From contig NZ_CP037422.1 in assembly GCF_007748175.1 (NCBI RefSeq), forward strand, positions 4,272,327-4,336,326: a DNA stretch of 64,000 nt. The letters are read 5' to 3'. Origin of the DNA: Gimesia aquarii. GTDB lineage: Bacteria; Planctomycetota; Planctomycetia; Planctomycetales; Planctomycetaceae. Below the pieces are notes generated by a model. That model saw only the letters and a program-made list of their open reading frames with translations, did not search any database and was not told the origin of the DNA. Below, one piece after another: positions 1 through 9,458 of the stretch. The stretch's first letter is position 1; the number at the start of each line of letters is the position of its first letter. Made by a program: the position numbers and the translations under genes.

Positions 1-445
1 TGGGATGGCTAGAACTGATATGGCGGGCGTCGCCGATTCCATCAGCTGGAGATGCAACAGCGGTTCGGGGGTGCGACCGACCTCTGTCGGAAATGGTATT
101 CTCTATGGCATCTCCCGCGTCAAAATGCGCGACATAATTGATGGCGCAAGTAATACCCTGATCGTGGGTGAAATTACCGGTTCCCTCGCTCAAAGCGGGT
201 TGAACGGAAATTCATACACTGGTTATGACGTTTTCGATACCAGTAATGGCATCAACAGCATCGACACAGTCCCCGGTGGAGGTGCATTTGCATTTCGCCC
301 TCAGGGTTTTTCCAGTTATCACGTCGGTGGTGCCCACTTTGTCCTCGGCGATGGATCTGTCCGCTTTATTTCCGAAAACATCGACCAGGGAACACTCTCT
401 GCCATCACCACCCGTGCTGGTAAAGAAGTGGTCGGCGAATTTTAA
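1..445 (+). CDS. DUF1559 pseudopilin-like protein, C-terminal part
   Basis: This is the 3' end of a gene that starts before the window; the reading frame is open from the first bases. The visible part matches the C-terminal half of the planctomycete DUF1559 family: a D-I-I-D-G-A-S-N-T segment, a VGGAHFVLGDGSVRFIS stretch and a final G-(K/E)-V-x-G-E-F ending. The same landmarks occur in the complete family member at 14476-15420. Family members carry a type IV pilin-like N-terminus and are thought to be exported or surface proteins, but their function is not known. The lipoprotein gene that follows (538-963) repeats the arrangement seen at 14.5-15.9 kb. An in-frame ATG at 5 is internal, not the real start. 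Confidence 0.9.
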   Translation, partial: GMARTDMAGVADSISWRCNSGSGVRPTSVGNGILYGISRVKMRDIIDGASNTLIVGEITGSLAQSGLNGNSYTGYDVFDTSNGINSIDTVPGGGAFAFRPQGFSSYHVGGAHFVLGDGSVRFISENIDQGTLSAITTRAGKEVVGEF

Positions 446-496
446 TTCCGTTCACATCGTCATGTTGGACATGTACGCTCAAGCATCGTTTCGCGC

Positions 497-516
497 TGAC
501 TAACCGGAATTAGTCA
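497..516 (+). other. small hairpin between the DUF1559 and lipoprotein genes
   Basis: TGACTAA and TTAGTCA form a 7-bp inverted repeat with a 6-nt loop, 51 bp after the DUF1559 stop and just before the AAAGGAGG ribosome-binding site (525-532) of the next gene. No strong T-run follows, so it may be an attenuating or RNA-processing hairpin rather than a full terminator. Confidence 0.35.
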
Positions 517-537
517 ACGTTCTTAAAGGAGGCAGTT

Positions 538-963
538 ATGCCTGTCATACGAATGATTCTCTATGGAGCGTTGTTGGCTCTCTTCTCTGGCTGCGGAGGT
601 GTCAGAGATGCGCCTGATCGACGCATTGTTAAAGGCATCGTTACTTTGAACGGCGAACCGCTGGAAGGGGCTGCGATTCGCTTTCTACCACAACCAACGG
701 GCCCCGTTGCAGCAGGTAAAGTCAAAAACGGGATGTACGAAATCTCGAATAAAGGTGGCGTCCCCTTAGGAAAACATCGTGTAGAGATCAAAGGCATTCC
801 CATTCTCCCCGATGATACAGACGGAAAATCATTGGGAGAAATTGACGCCGCAACCAAACCTGCAATCTCCATTCCAGAGAAGTATCACACCAATTCGGAA
901 CTGGAAGCGACTGTAGAAGCAGGAAGTGAACCATTCATCGTCGACTTTGAACTGAAAGAATAA
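538..963 (+). CDS. small lipoprotein with transthyretin/carboxypeptidase-regulatory-like domain
   Basis: A 141-residue protein. Its N-terminus is a hydrophobic signal ending in a lipobox-like L-F-S-G-C (Cys at about residue 19), so it is probably lipid-anchored. The remainder has the pattern of the small beta-sandwich (transthyretin or carboxypeptidase-regulatory-like) proteins common in Planctomycetes: V-K-G-x-V-T-L-N-G-E-P-L-E-G-A, then a G-K-H-R-V-E-I strand and an I-P-E-K-Y-H motif. The start is well supported by AAAGGAGG five bases upstream. It follows a DUF1559 gene, as does the related gene at 15490, so the two products probably act together at the cell surface. The molecular role is unknown. 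Confidence 0.85.
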   Translation: MPVIRMILYGALLALFSGCGGVRDAPDRRIVKGIVTLNGEPLEGAAIRFLPQPTGPVAAGKVKNGMYEISNKGGVPLGKHRVEIKGIPILPDDTDGKSLGEIDAATKPAISIPEKYHTNSELEATVEAGSEPFIVDFELKE

Positions 964-1032
964 ATATCAAAAACTGACAACTTTAAGACCATACTTTTTA
1001 TTAAAATCGTTTGAAACAAGGCAGAGAAAATA

Positions 1033-2100
1033 ATGAAGCAGCTTTTACGTTCAACCTGCGTGATATCAATCACTTTATACTCGTTACACGTTTCACTGGC
1101 AGAATGGAATCATCCTCAAACGCAAAAATTACCTTACCGCCATCTGGGACCGTTTCTCAAACTTTCCGATGGAAGCCTGTTGGCTCCAGATGCCAAACAA
1201 GTCTTGATAAGTCAAGATGAAGGAAAATCATGGGCTGGCAAACCCTTGTATACAAATCCTGCAAAATTTCATACAAGCAACGAAAGAGCCATCATCAGAA
1301 CAAGTAAGGGCACAATTATCCTAGCGTTCATGAATTTAACAGAACGAAAATTCAACTGGAATGATAAAAAAGGAGGCCCTCAATCCGACTGCTACCTTCC
1401 TGCTTATATTGTTCGCAGTACCGATGAAGGACAAACGTGGCTGCCTCCCCAGATCATTCAAGATCATAGCTGGTGTGGCGCTATTCGCAGCATGATTCAA
1501 ACCAAATCGGGACGCATCATTGTTGCCGTTTCCAAAGCCATCGCTAATCCGGGTCGGCATGTGATGGTCACATACTACTCGGACGATGAAGGAGCAACCT
1601 GGAACCACAGTAATATGATCGACCTGGGCGGCTCAGGGGATCACGATGGTGCGATGGAGGGCACAATCGTTGAATTGAAAGACGGCAGAATCTATGCGTT
1701 GATTCGCACAAGATTTGGTCGCTTCTGGGAAGCATTTTCTACAGATGAAGGTGCCTCCTGGCGTACCATTCGCCCTTCGCAAATTCCAGCCAGCAGTTCC
1801 CCGGCTATTTTGCAACGACTCGAAAGTGGCCGCATCGTCATGCTGTGGAATCGTTTCCGTGATCCGGAACGCAAAAAAGGACGACGCGAAGAATTATCGA
1901 TTGCGTTTTCAGACGATGAATGCAATTCCTGGAGCAAACCCATCATCATCGCACGCGATCTCACTCCCAAAGGTCAGAAGCGCGAAAACCGGGTCTCTTA
2001 TCCTTATGTAACAGAAGTCAAACCCGGACAACTCTGGATTACCACCATGCAAGGCCCCGTCCGCCTGACTCTGAAAGAAGAAGACTTCCTCACGAAATAA
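1033..2100 (+). CDS. secreted sialidase-like (Asp-box, BNR repeat) protein
   Basis: A 355-residue protein with an N-terminal signal peptide (about 22 residues). At least five Asp-box-like segments (S-x-D-x-G-x-(T/S)-W) are visible: SQDEGKSW, STDEGQTW, SDDEGATW, STDEGASW, and a degenerate SDDECNSW. These mark a six-bladed sialidase-type beta-propeller. A segment TKSGRIIVAVS and the ending RVSYPYV...LWITTMQGPVRL fit the exo-alpha-sialidase family used by Planctomycetes on secreted glycans. The likely job is glycoside or glycan hydrolysis outside the cytoplasm, but Asp-box propellers also occur in non-catalytic glycan-binding proteins. A strong hairpin (2172-2210) closes the transcription unit. 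Confidence 0.85.
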   Translation: MKQLLRSTCVISITLYSLHVSLAEWNHPQTQKLPYRHLGPFLKLSDGSLLAPDAKQVLISQDEGKSWAGKPLYTNPAKFHTSNERAIIRTSKGTIILAFMNLTERKFNWNDKKGGPQSDCYLPAYIVRSTDEGQTWLPPQIIQDHSWCGAIRSMIQTKSGRIIVAVSKAIANPGRHVMVTYYSDDEGATWNHSNMIDLGGSGDHDGAMEGTIVELKDGRIYALIRTRFGRFWEAFSTDEGASWRTIRPSQIPASSSPAILQRLESGRIVMLWNRFRDPERKKGRREELSIAFSDDECNSWSKPIIIARDLTPKGQKRENRVSYPYVTEVKPGQLWITTMQGPVRLTLKEEDFLTK

Positions 2101-2408
2101 TCTCAACTGTGATTCCGCAGCAAGCTCCCAATGATTAGCGGAAAAATCATCATCCCCATTTTCTAACCCCAATCCACTTACGCAAATAAATTTTATTTTC
2201 GTAAGTGGATCTCCTATTTCCTATCCACTCAATTTAGTGATATCAATATCTTTATATGAATATCTCTTTACATTCATGAATTAATTGTTTATCAACAAGA
2301 GTAATATGAGAAATAACCACCTTCGAATCCTACTTATTTTCAATTTATATTCATTAATTTGCATTCAACTTCTATATCGATTTCTGAAACCAACTACGAG
2401 GTCCGATT
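2101..2408. other. AT-rich intergenic region before the LacI gene
   Basis: A 308-bp AT-rich gap containing the terminator-like hairpin at 2172-2210 and, after it, the presumed promoter region of the LacI-type gene. I see no central-CG palindrome typical of LacI-family operators and no small gene. Confidence 0.5.
2172..2210 (+). terminator. stem-loop after the sialidase-like gene
   Basis: ATCCACTTACG (2172-2182) and CGTAAGTGGAT (2200-2210) are a perfect 11-bp inverted repeat. The 17-nt AT-rich loop can itself pair partly. It is followed by a pyrimidine-rich stretch (CTCCTATTTCC) rather than a clean T-run. The position, 72 bp after the stop codon, fits a transcription terminator. Confidence 0.65.
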
Positions 2409-3506
2409 GTGAGTGGAACTGTTGAACTCGTGACTGTAAAAACAGTCGCCAAAGCAGCTGACTGTGCAGTGAGTACAGTCAGCCGCGCATTGCGTGATGA
2501 CCCTTCGATAAGCGAAGCAGCAAAACAGCGCATCCGACAAGTGGCAGAGTCATTAGATTACCGTCCGCTCAGACGCCGACGTCCTAAAGCAGATCTCAGC
2601 CAGAATCCACCCAGTATTCTCCAAGGCAAGCGCTTGCTCGCCCTCTCTTTAGGCCTGGATCGGTCGCTGATCTCACTCCCGGTTGTCAGCTCTGCGTTTA
2701 GCGGTGTCGAAGATGCGTTCTCAGAACTGGGAGTCCGTTTTCAAATCGCTCACATTCCGGACATGCATGCCGTCCCCTCCCATTTAGATTTTGACCAGAT
2801 TGACGGTCTGTTTCTGATGGGTGCGCTTCAGGGAAAAATGCTGATCGAATCAAATAACGCGTTATTGAATCGTTTATCACAAATTCCCTCTGTCTGGCTC
2901 TTAGGACGTCCCGAAGGTTGCTCAGGTGATTTTGTTGGCGCTAATGATGTTCAAGTTGGCGCGAAGGCCGCTGATTATCTTGCCGATTATGGACATCGTA
3001 ATGTTGCCTTCTTGAGTCCCAAACCCAACCACTTAATTATGATGAACCGTGAGACCGGCTTCGTTTCACAGGCAATGCGCCGTGGCTTACACGTGCAACG
3101 CTTTGTTGATGCTCCCTCAGAAGGATGGTCACTTCCCATAAAACCACCGCTGTCTACAGAGGCCGTTCAGCACCTTGTTGATCAACTTCTAAAGGCTAAA
3201 AAACGTCCTACCGCGATCTTTGCGGGTTCTGACAGTGTTGCAGCTGTCGTTTATGGTTCACTCGCAAGGCGCGGTATCAAAATCGGCGAAGAGATCAGTG
3301 TGATTTCGGGAAACAACGATCATGCCTTTATTACAGGCTTGTATCCACAATTAACGACGTTTGATATTCACGCCCATGATATCGGTCGACTGGCAGTGCG
3401 GCAGATGGAAACCCGCCTGGCGATGGGTAATTCGATTGCAAACGTCGACTTAACTCTGGAATCACATCTGACTCCGGGTGAATCTGTATGTCATTTAAAC
3501 AGTTAA
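2409..3506 (+). CDS. LacI-family transcriptional regulator
   Basis: A 365-residue protein. The N-terminal helix-turn-helix (about residues 8-55) shows the family signature: VKTVAKAADCAVSTVSRALR, then D-P-S-I-S and A-E-S-L-D-Y-R-P. The rest is a periplasmic-binding-protein-like sensor domain (G-A-K-A-A-D-Y-L, P-T-A-I-F-A-G-S-D-S-V-A, S-V-I-S-G-N-N-D). The start is GTG at 2409, preceded by GAGG six bases upstream. It probably senses a sugar and controls the genes downstream (sugar-isomerase-like protein, PSCyt1 and DUF1501). This is inferred from context; the effector and operator are unknown. The next gene starts 35 bp after its stop. Confidence 0.93.
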   Translation: MSGTVELVTVKTVAKAADCAVSTVSRALRDDPSISEAAKQRIRQVAESLDYRPLRRRRPKADLSQNPPSILQGKRLLALSLGLDRSLISLPVVSSAFSGVEDAFSELGVRFQIAHIPDMHAVPSHLDFDQIDGLFLMGALQGKMLIESNNALLNRLSQIPSVWLLGRPEGCSGDFVGANDVQVGAKAADYLADYGHRNVAFLSPKPNHLIMMNRETGFVSQAMRRGLHVQRFVDAPSEGWSLPIKPPLSTEAVQHLVDQLLKAKKRPTAIFAGSDSVAAVVYGSLARRGIKIGEEISVISGNNDHAFITGLYPQLTTFDIHAHDIGRLAVRQMETRLAMGNSIANVDLTLESHLTPGESVCHLNS

Positions 3507-3541
3507 ATAAACCGAATGCTCCCCGCATAGGAACAGCAAAA

Positions 3542-4480
3542 ATGAATCGAATCACAAGACGTGAGTTTCTTTATTCGACCAGTGCAGCCACCGCCGGTGT
3601 CACAGGAATCAACTGGCTGGAAGCAGGGAAATCAGCCAGGCCTAAACTCACACTGGGCTTCAGTCTTTATGGAATGCCCCATTTAAAAACCGAACAGGCG
3701 ATCCAGGACGTCGCTAAGATTGGCTATGACTCTGTCGAGCTATGCCTGATGGATCAATGGGATGCCACGCCCTTGAAACTCAATGCCAAACGACGCCAGG
3801 AGGTCTCGAAAAAAATGAATGATACGGGATTAAAACTAACATCGCTCATGGAGCACTGTAGCCTGCCCGGTTCAAAAACAAGTCAGCAAAAAGTTCTGGA
3901 CCGTCTCAAGCGGGCGGCAGAATTAGGTCACACTTTAAAACCGGTACACTCTCCACTAATTGAAACGACGGCCGGTAGCGGTAAATGGGACGCGTTAAAA
4001 AATGAAATGCGAGACAATCTGGGAGCATGGGCCAGGATTGCCGAAAGCACGAAAACAATCATCGCCGTCAAACCTCATCGGGGCGGTGTTGTTGATCGAC
4101 CCGAGCAAGGCGTCTGGCTGGTTCAACAAATCGACAGTCCCTGGATTCGCTTAAACTATGATTATAGTCACTTTACGCATCGGAATATTTCACTCGAAGG
4201 TTCCATGCGAACGATGATGCCGTTTACCAGCCTGATTCAGGTCAAAGACACGATCAAGAAAGACAATAAAGTACACTTTGTTCTTCCTGGCGAAAGTGGT
4301 GAGATCGATTATTCCAAACTACTCAAACTGGCCGTGCAAGCAGGCTATCAGGGTGATATCTGTTGTGAAGTCAGTAGTATGGTTTTCAAACAAAAGGGCT
4401 ACGATCCGATTGTCGCCGCAAAAACCTGTTATCAGAACCTGGCTCCGGCTTTTGAAAAGGCAGGAATTTCACGCGGTTAA
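3542..4480 (+). CDS. Tat-exported sugar phosphate isomerase/epimerase-like TIM-barrel protein
   Basis: A 312-residue protein when started at 3542, which has AGGAA eight bases upstream. A longer frame from 3488 would overlap the LacI gene and hide the signal. The N-terminus is a twin-arginine signal (T-R-R-E-F-L-Y-S-T) with a hydrophobic run. The mature part fits the xylose-isomerase-like TIM-barrel superfamily: L-G-F-S-L-Y-G, I-G-Y-D-S-V-E-L-C, N-Y-D-Y-S-H-F and a late GYQGDICCEVS strand. Members of this family with signal peptides are common in planctomycete sugar loci; substrates are mostly unknown. Its place behind a LacI regulator supports a role in carbohydrate metabolism. Confidence 0.85.
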   Translation: MNRITRREFLYSTSAATAGVTGINWLEAGKSARPKLTLGFSLYGMPHLKTEQAIQDVAKIGYDSVELCLMDQWDATPLKLNAKRRQEVSKKMNDTGLKLTSLMEHCSLPGSKTSQQKVLDRLKRAAELGHTLKPVHSPLIETTAGSGKWDALKNEMRDNLGAWARIAESTKTIIAVKPHRGGVVDRPEQGVWLVQQIDSPWIRLNYDYSHFTHRNISLEGSMRTMMPFTSLIQVKDTIKKDNKVHFVLPGESGEIDYSKLLKLAVQAGYQGDICCEVSSMVFKQKGYDPIVAAKTCYQNLAPAFEKAGISRG

Positions 4481-4521
4481 CCAGCGACATTTTTTAGTTC
4501 CACAATGTAAATGGTTAGAAC

Positions 4522-7074
4522 ATGATTGAGCGCGATCGAATTCAACAACTCATTTCACTAATGGTTTTCATAGTTTTATTCTGCCTGGAAAATCCCCTCT
4601 TCTCTGCCGAAGCAACAAAACCATCCGCTAAACAAATCGAATTCTTTGAACTCCATATTCGTCCTGTATTGATTGAGAAATGTGCCGATTGCCATACAGG
4701 CGACGAAGACGCGGAGAGCGCATTGGCAGTCAGTTCCCGGTCTGCCTTAATCAAAGGCGGCGATTTTGGCCCGGCGATCATTCCTGGAAAGCCGGAACAA
4801 AGCCTCCTGTATCAATCCATTCAACGCACACATAAAGAATTGAAAATGCCCCCCGATGTGGATGAAAAATTAAGCAAAACAACCATCCAACATTTCAAAC
4901 GTTGGATCGAATGGGGTGCCCCCTGGCCTGAAGAGAAAACAAAACCGCTCACTAAATCTCAAGCAAAGAAAACTCAGTCTCTAACAACGTCACACTGGTG
5001 CTTTCTTCCACGTCAAGCGATTGCACCGCCTGAAGTCAACGATCCCCAGTGGTCCCAATCACCCATTGATCGATTTATCTACACTCGTCTGCAGAAAGAA
5101 AAATTCACACCCGCACCAATGGCATCGCGGCGTGTCTTAATCAGACGAGCCTCCTTCGATTTGACAGGCCTACCCCCGACTCCAGAAGAAGTGCAGGAGT
5201 TCCTCGATGATCCCGATACCGATCTTCATACGTTTTCCAAAGTTATCGACCGCCTGTTAGCCTCCCCCGCTTATGGGGAGCGTTGGGGCCGTCATTGGCT
5301 GGACGTCGCAAGATACGCGGACACTCAAGGAGATGTCGGCGACTTTCCCATACCCGGCGCCTATTTATATCGAAACTGGGTCATCGATGCGTTTAATGCG
5401 GATCTTCCTTATGACAAGTTCCTTCAGGCGCAACTTGCTGGAGACATCCTGGCAAAACGTGAAGATGATCCCCAGCGCGCACGCCAACTCAAAATTGCCA
5501 CCGGTTTTATTGCCCTCTCCCGCCGGTTCGGCAATACTCGTTTTGAAGACCAGCATCTGACCATCGATGATACGATCGACACCATCGGTCGTGGCATCAT
5601 GGGAGTCACATTAAAGTGTGCCCGCTGCCATGATCATAAATTCGATCCGATGCTGGCTACGGACTATTACGGTTTATATGGCATTTTTGAAAGCACACTC
5701 TACCCGACGATGGGCGCTTCGAATTCCCCTTCACCAACACAACTGGTCTCAGCGGAAAACAACCCGGAGTCACAACAAAAAATCAATGCCTACTGGGATC
5801 TCCTGAGTCACTATCAACATCAAATTCGAAACCATTTCCGCCCTTGGTTGAAGCCGACTCTCAAAGAGTATGCGGAAGTCGTCAAAAAAATCAAATCTGC
5901 GAAAAAAGAGGGAAAATCCATTGAAAAGTTAGAAGCACAGCGTCAAAAGCTTCTCACTTCTCACAGAGGAAAATTTCGGGAACTGATGGAGCATGGTTTA
6001 CCCTGGCTCAAACAGGAAAAGGCCAGGCTGGTTAAACAACCACCGGCAGAGATGCTGTATGCGGTCATTGATGGAAAACCTCACCACGCGAAGCTGCACC
6101 GTCGCGGCAACCCCAGCAACCCGGGAGAAGTGGTACCGCGCCAATTCATTAATGTGATTTCCAAAACAAAACCCGATTTAGATCAGAAACAATCAGGTCG
6201 AGAAGAACTGGCAAACTGGATTACCGATCCAACCCACCCCTTAACGGCTCGCGTGATTGTCAACCGCCTCTGGTATCACCACTTCGGACAGGGACTTGTG
6301 AAAACGGTCGATAATCTCGGAGTCCTGGGCGCAGCTCCCTCTCATCCTCAATTGCTGGATTATCTGGCCAATCAACTCATTGAACAGGGGTGGTCCTTGA
6401 AGGCACTCCATCGTCAGATACTGTTAAGCCGCGCTTATCGATTAGATAGCAAAGACATCCTCGAAAACAGCAAACGAGATCCGGAAAATGTGTTTCTTTG
6501 GAAGTTCACCCGTAAGCGCCTCGATGCCGAGTCGATTCGAGATGCCATGCTGTTTGTGTCAGGCGAACTGGACCGTCAACCAGGAGGCCCGCATCCTTTT
6601 AACCCCTGGCATAAAAAAGGGTACAGTCTGAATGGCCCCTTTCATGAGGTTTTCCCGTCAAAAAAACGCAGTGTCTATCTGATGACGCAGCGATTATACA
6701 AACATCCGTTCCTCGGCCTGTTTAATGGTCCTGACACAAATGAAACGACCGGAACACGTAAGAATGCAAACATTCCCGCACAGGCACTCTACCTGATGAA
6801 CTCTCCGTTTGTTCCCGAACTGGCGGAAGCATTTGCCAAACGAATTTTACAGACAGAAACAACGGAAGAAAAACAGATCAAAGCAGCCTGCCAAATCGCT
6901 TTTTCCAGAAACCCAACACCCACAGAACAGTCTGAGTTTTTAGAGACTCTTTACGCTTATCGTAGACAACTACTGAAGGAACGGCCAAAAGAGTCTGCAG
7001 CGGTGAATGAGACAGCATGGACTGGCTTATGCAAAGTACTGCTCACCAGTAATGAGTTCTTTTTCGTCGACTAA
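4522..7074 (+). CDS. PSCyt1/DUF1549/DUF1553 planctomycete cytochrome-type protein
   Basis: An 850-residue exported protein with an N-terminal hydrophobic signal. The first domain contains a c-type haem motif, C-A-D-C-H (about residue 54), and ends with a K-M-P-P-D motif in the PSCyt1 (planctomycete cytochrome c) arrangement. It is followed by DUF1549 (Y-G-E-R-W-G-R-H-W-L-D-V-A-R-Y-A-D, with a second C-A-R-C-H-D-H-K-F-D-P motif) and DUF1553 (N-W-I-T-D-P-T-H-P-L-T-A-R-V-I-V-N-R, then N-I-P-A-Q-A-L-Y-L-M-N). The function of the family is not established; a periplasmic redox or polymer-degrading role is often suggested. The DUF1501 gene starts 44 bp downstream, the usual partner. Confidence 0.93.
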   Translation: MIERDRIQQLISLMVFIVLFCLENPLFSAEATKPSAKQIEFFELHIRPVLIEKCADCHTGDEDAESALAVSSRSALIKGGDFGPAIIPGKPEQSLLYQSIQRTHKELKMPPDVDEKLSKTTIQHFKRWIEWGAPWPEEKTKPLTKSQAKKTQSLTTSHWCFLPRQAIAPPEVNDPQWSQSPIDRFIYTRLQKEKFTPAPMASRRVLIRRASFDLTGLPPTPEEVQEFLDDPDTDLHTFSKVIDRLLASPAYGERWGRHWLDVARYADTQGDVGDFPIPGAYLYRNWVIDAFNADLPYDKFLQAQLAGDILAKREDDPQRARQLKIATGFIALSRRFGNTRFEDQHLTIDDTIDTIGRGIMGVTLKCARCHDHKFDPMLATDYYGLYGIFESTLYPTMGASNSPSPTQLVSAENNPESQQKINAYWDLLSHYQHQIRNHFRPWLKPTLKEYAEVVKKIKSAKKEGKSIEKLEAQRQKLLTSHRGKFRELMEHGLPWLKQEKARLVKQPPAEMLYAVIDGKPHHAKLHRRGNPSNPGEVVPRQFINVISKTKPDLDQKQSGREELANWITDPTHPLTARVIVNRLWYHHFGQGLVKTVDNLGVLGAAPSHPQLLDYLANQLIEQGWSLKALHRQILLSRAYRLDSKDILENSKRDPENVFLWKFTRKRLDAESIRDAMLFVSGELDRQPGGPHPFNPWHKKGYSLNGPFHEVFPSKKRSVYLMTQRLYKHPFLGLFNGPDTNETTGTRKNANIPAQALYLMNSPFVPELAEAFAKRILQTETTEEKQIKAACQIAFSRNPTPTEQSEFLETLYAYRRQLLKERPKESAAVNETAWTGLCKVLLTSNEFFFVD

Positions 7075-7118
7075 TTCAAAAACTATTACAAAGGCAGCTT
7101 CCACTGAGGAGTGACAAG

Positions 7119-8507
7119 ATGCAAAACCCCACATTCATCAATCGCAGAAACCTGCTGCAAGTGGGGCTCGGAACAACGGCGGGGCTTTTACTGCCAACTG
7201 CGCTGCCAGCCAAACTTGCGACTCCGCATCATCGCCCGCAGGCCAAGCATGTAATTATGCTCTATATGTCGGGCGGTTATTCGCACGTCGATACATTTGA
7301 TCCTAAACCCGAATTGACAAAACGGCACGATCAATCAATTGGCGAAGAAGAGAAAGCCGCCGTCTCCGGACAACCGATTATAAAACGTTTTCTCAAAGCC
7401 CCTCTATGGAAGTTTCGTCCCAATCGAGAATGTGGGACTGAAGTCAGTGATCTCTTTCCTCATCTTCGCAAGATGATGCACGAAACTGCGTTAATCCGCT
7501 CCATGAACAGTGATCACCGGGACCATGGTGAAGCTACGCTGCAACTTCATACCGGCAGTACCACCACGGCCATGCCCGGGTTAGGCGCCTGGTTGAGTTA
7601 CGGGCTAAAATCTTTTAACACAAATCTTCCCTCGCATATTGTGATTTCAGAACATCGCCCTTATAACGGCCCCCAATTGTGGGACGCCAACTTTTTGCCT
7701 GCGGTTAACAGCGGTGTGCGTGTCGTACCCGGCGATGAACCGATTCCCTTTCTCAAATCTCCCACTTCATATGAGCGACAACAACTGGAACTTTCATTGC
7801 TGACAAAAATGAATCAACGTCATTTAAAACACCGCCAGCACGATGCACAATTAGCGGGAAGAGTCGCCTCCTTTACTGCCGCTGCAGGTCTCCAACAACA
7901 GGCACCAGAGGCACTCGACTTATCGAAAGAAACGAAGGAAACGTTAAAACTTTATGGTGCGGAACGAGGAGACCAATCCAGTTATGCTTCACAATGTATC
8001 ATGGCGCGTCGTCTGGTGGAGCGGGGAGTACGCTTTGTTGAAGTCATCGATGCCGTCGGTGCCTGCCGCGATAACTGGGACGCGGCACATCGCGATATCG
8101 CCTCGCATGAAAAGTATGCCCGTCGTGTGGATCAACCCATCGCCGCATTAATCAAAGACTTGAAACAACGTGGCTTACTGGAAGACACACTATTGGTTTT
8201 TTGTACCGAATTTGGACGTTCTCCCTGGGCTCAGGATGGGAAAGGCACCAAATCTCGCACGCATCACCCCAACGCTTTTTCCTGCTGGTTAGCTGGAGGC
8301 AGTGTGCGAGGAGGAGTCGTTTACGGAGAAACAGACGACATCGGCAACTATGTCGTAAAAGATATGGTCCACGTACATGATTTTCATGCGACCATCTTAC
8401 ACATCATGGGACTCGATCACGAAAAACTCACATACCGACACGCGGGCCGTGATTTCCGACTGACCGATGTGCATGGACATGTCGTGCAGGAAATCCTCAA
8501 AGCGTAG
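7119..8507 (+). CDS. DUF1501 Tat-exported protein (sulfatase-like fold)
   Basis: A 462-residue protein preceded by GAGGAG. The N-terminus is a Tat signal (I-N-R-R-N-L-L-Q-V-G-L-G). The body is typical of DUF1501: HVIMLYMSGGYSHVDTFDPK, R-S-M-N-S-D-H-R-D-H-G-E-A, CTEFGRSPWAQ, G-T-K-S-R-T-H-H-P-N-A-F, D-F-H-A-T-I-L-H-I-M-G-L-D-H and Y-R-H-A-G-R-D-F-R-L-T-D. The Asp and His residues in these blocks resemble the metal site of the alkaline-phosphatase/sulfatase superfamily, but no activity is proven. It forms a pair with the PSCyt1 gene upstream. It ends only 12 bp from the convergent esterase gene. Confidence 0.93.
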   Translation: MQNPTFINRRNLLQVGLGTTAGLLLPTALPAKLATPHHRPQAKHVIMLYMSGGYSHVDTFDPKPELTKRHDQSIGEEEKAAVSGQPIIKRFLKAPLWKFRPNRECGTEVSDLFPHLRKMMHETALIRSMNSDHRDHGEATLQLHTGSTTTAMPGLGAWLSYGLKSFNTNLPSHIVISEHRPYNGPQLWDANFLPAVNSGVRVVPGDEPIPFLKSPTSYERQQLELSLLTKMNQRHLKHRQHDAQLAGRVASFTAAAGLQQQAPEALDLSKETKETLKLYGAERGDQSSYASQCIMARRLVERGVRFVEVIDAVGACRDNWDAAHRDIASHEKYARRVDQPIAALIKDLKQRGLLEDTLLVFCTEFGRSPWAQDGKGTKSRTHHPNAFSCWLAGGSVRGGVVYGETDDIGNYVVKDMVHVHDFHATILHIMGLDHEKLTYRHAGRDFRLTDVHGHVVQEILKA

Positions 8508-8519
8508 TCCCATTCGGTC

Positions 8520-9458
8520 CTAATGTTTCCTGGAGGGAATAAGTGCCCTTTGGCGAAGCCAGTCTTCGGCGCGACTTGGAAAAGTATCGACGTTAGAATT
8601 TTCAACTGGCCGCATCCCGTAACCGTGCCCTCCCGTTTCATAAATGTGTAGTTCAGCCCCCACACCGTTCTGCTTTAACGCGGTATAAAACTGGATGCTA
8701 CTTAGCGGAGTGGCGCTATCGTTGTGAGCGTGCGCAAGAAATGTGGGTGGGGTCTTTTTCGAAACGGTGATCACTTCATTCAGCTTCCCCGTTTTTTCAT
8801 CGAGCAGCCGCCAGGGATAAATCAACAAGCTAAAATCGGGGCGGCAAGAGACGTCATCGACCTTGTCTTGTGGTTTATAGGAGCGATCTTTAAACCGGGT
8901 CGTGACAAGCGACGCTGCCTGCCCCCCCGCAGAAAAGCCGATCACACCAATCTGATCGGGCTTGATGCCCCATTCTTTAGCGCGCTTGCGAACCAGGCTC
9001 AACGCCCGTTGTCCGTCTTGAAGTGGCCGCTCTGAAAAAGGAGGTAATTTCTGATTGGTCTGAGGAGTGGGTGTTTTTTGTTGTTTTGTGCGATAATGAA
9101 CGACAAGTGCCGTAATACCTAATTGATTCAGCCATTCAGCCGCCTCGGAACCTTCTTTGTCCGTCACCACGTAACTATATCCGCCACCAGGAAAGATCAA
9201 AACCGCCGTTCCGTTTCGTTTTTCAGCAGGAGGTTGAAAGACATGTAACTGAGGCCGTGTAATATTCTTGACGCGCGTCGCTGGAGGATTTTCACTAGGG
9301 CGTCTGGGAAGTGGTCTGCCTGTCTCACGCGTTGTCTCGCCAGGAGCACGCCCCGGCCAGATGTCGATGATTGCATCTGGTTCACGTGCATTAGCAAAAC
9401 TTAGTATGCTCAGCTGCATGCCAGAGATGAGAAACATGATCATCATGAACCGCTTCAT
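8520..9458 (-). CDS. secreted alpha/beta-hydrolase, acetyl-esterase-like
   Basis: A 312-residue protein with a signal peptide (cleavage near F-A-N-A). It has an oxyanion-loop motif F-P-G-G-G-Y, the nucleophile elbow G-F-S-A-G-G (Ser176), a late H-N-D-S-A-T-P-L with the probable acid, and G-G-H-G-Y-G-M with the catalytic His. This pattern fits the acetyl-xylan-esterase/BD-FAE-like branch, so deacetylation of a polysaccharide is a reasonable guess. Its ATG overlaps the stop of the DUF1501 gene (ATGA), making it the third gene of a minus-strand operon. Confidence 0.88.
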   Translation of the reverse strand: MKRFMMIMFLISGMQLSILSFANAREPDAIIDIWPGRAPGETTRETGRPLPRRPSENPPATRVKNITRPQLHVFQPPAEKRNGTAVLIFPGGGYSYVVTDKEGSEAAEWLNQLGITALVVHYRTKQQKTPTPQTNQKLPPFSERPLQDGQRALSLVRKRAKEWGIKPDQIGVIGFSAGGQAASLVTTRFKDRSYKPQDKVDDVSCRPDFSLLIYPWRLLDEKTGKLNEVITVSKKTPPTFLAHAHNDSATPLSSIQFYTALKQNGVGAELHIYETGGHGYGMRPVENSNVDTFPSRAEDWLRQRALIPSRKH

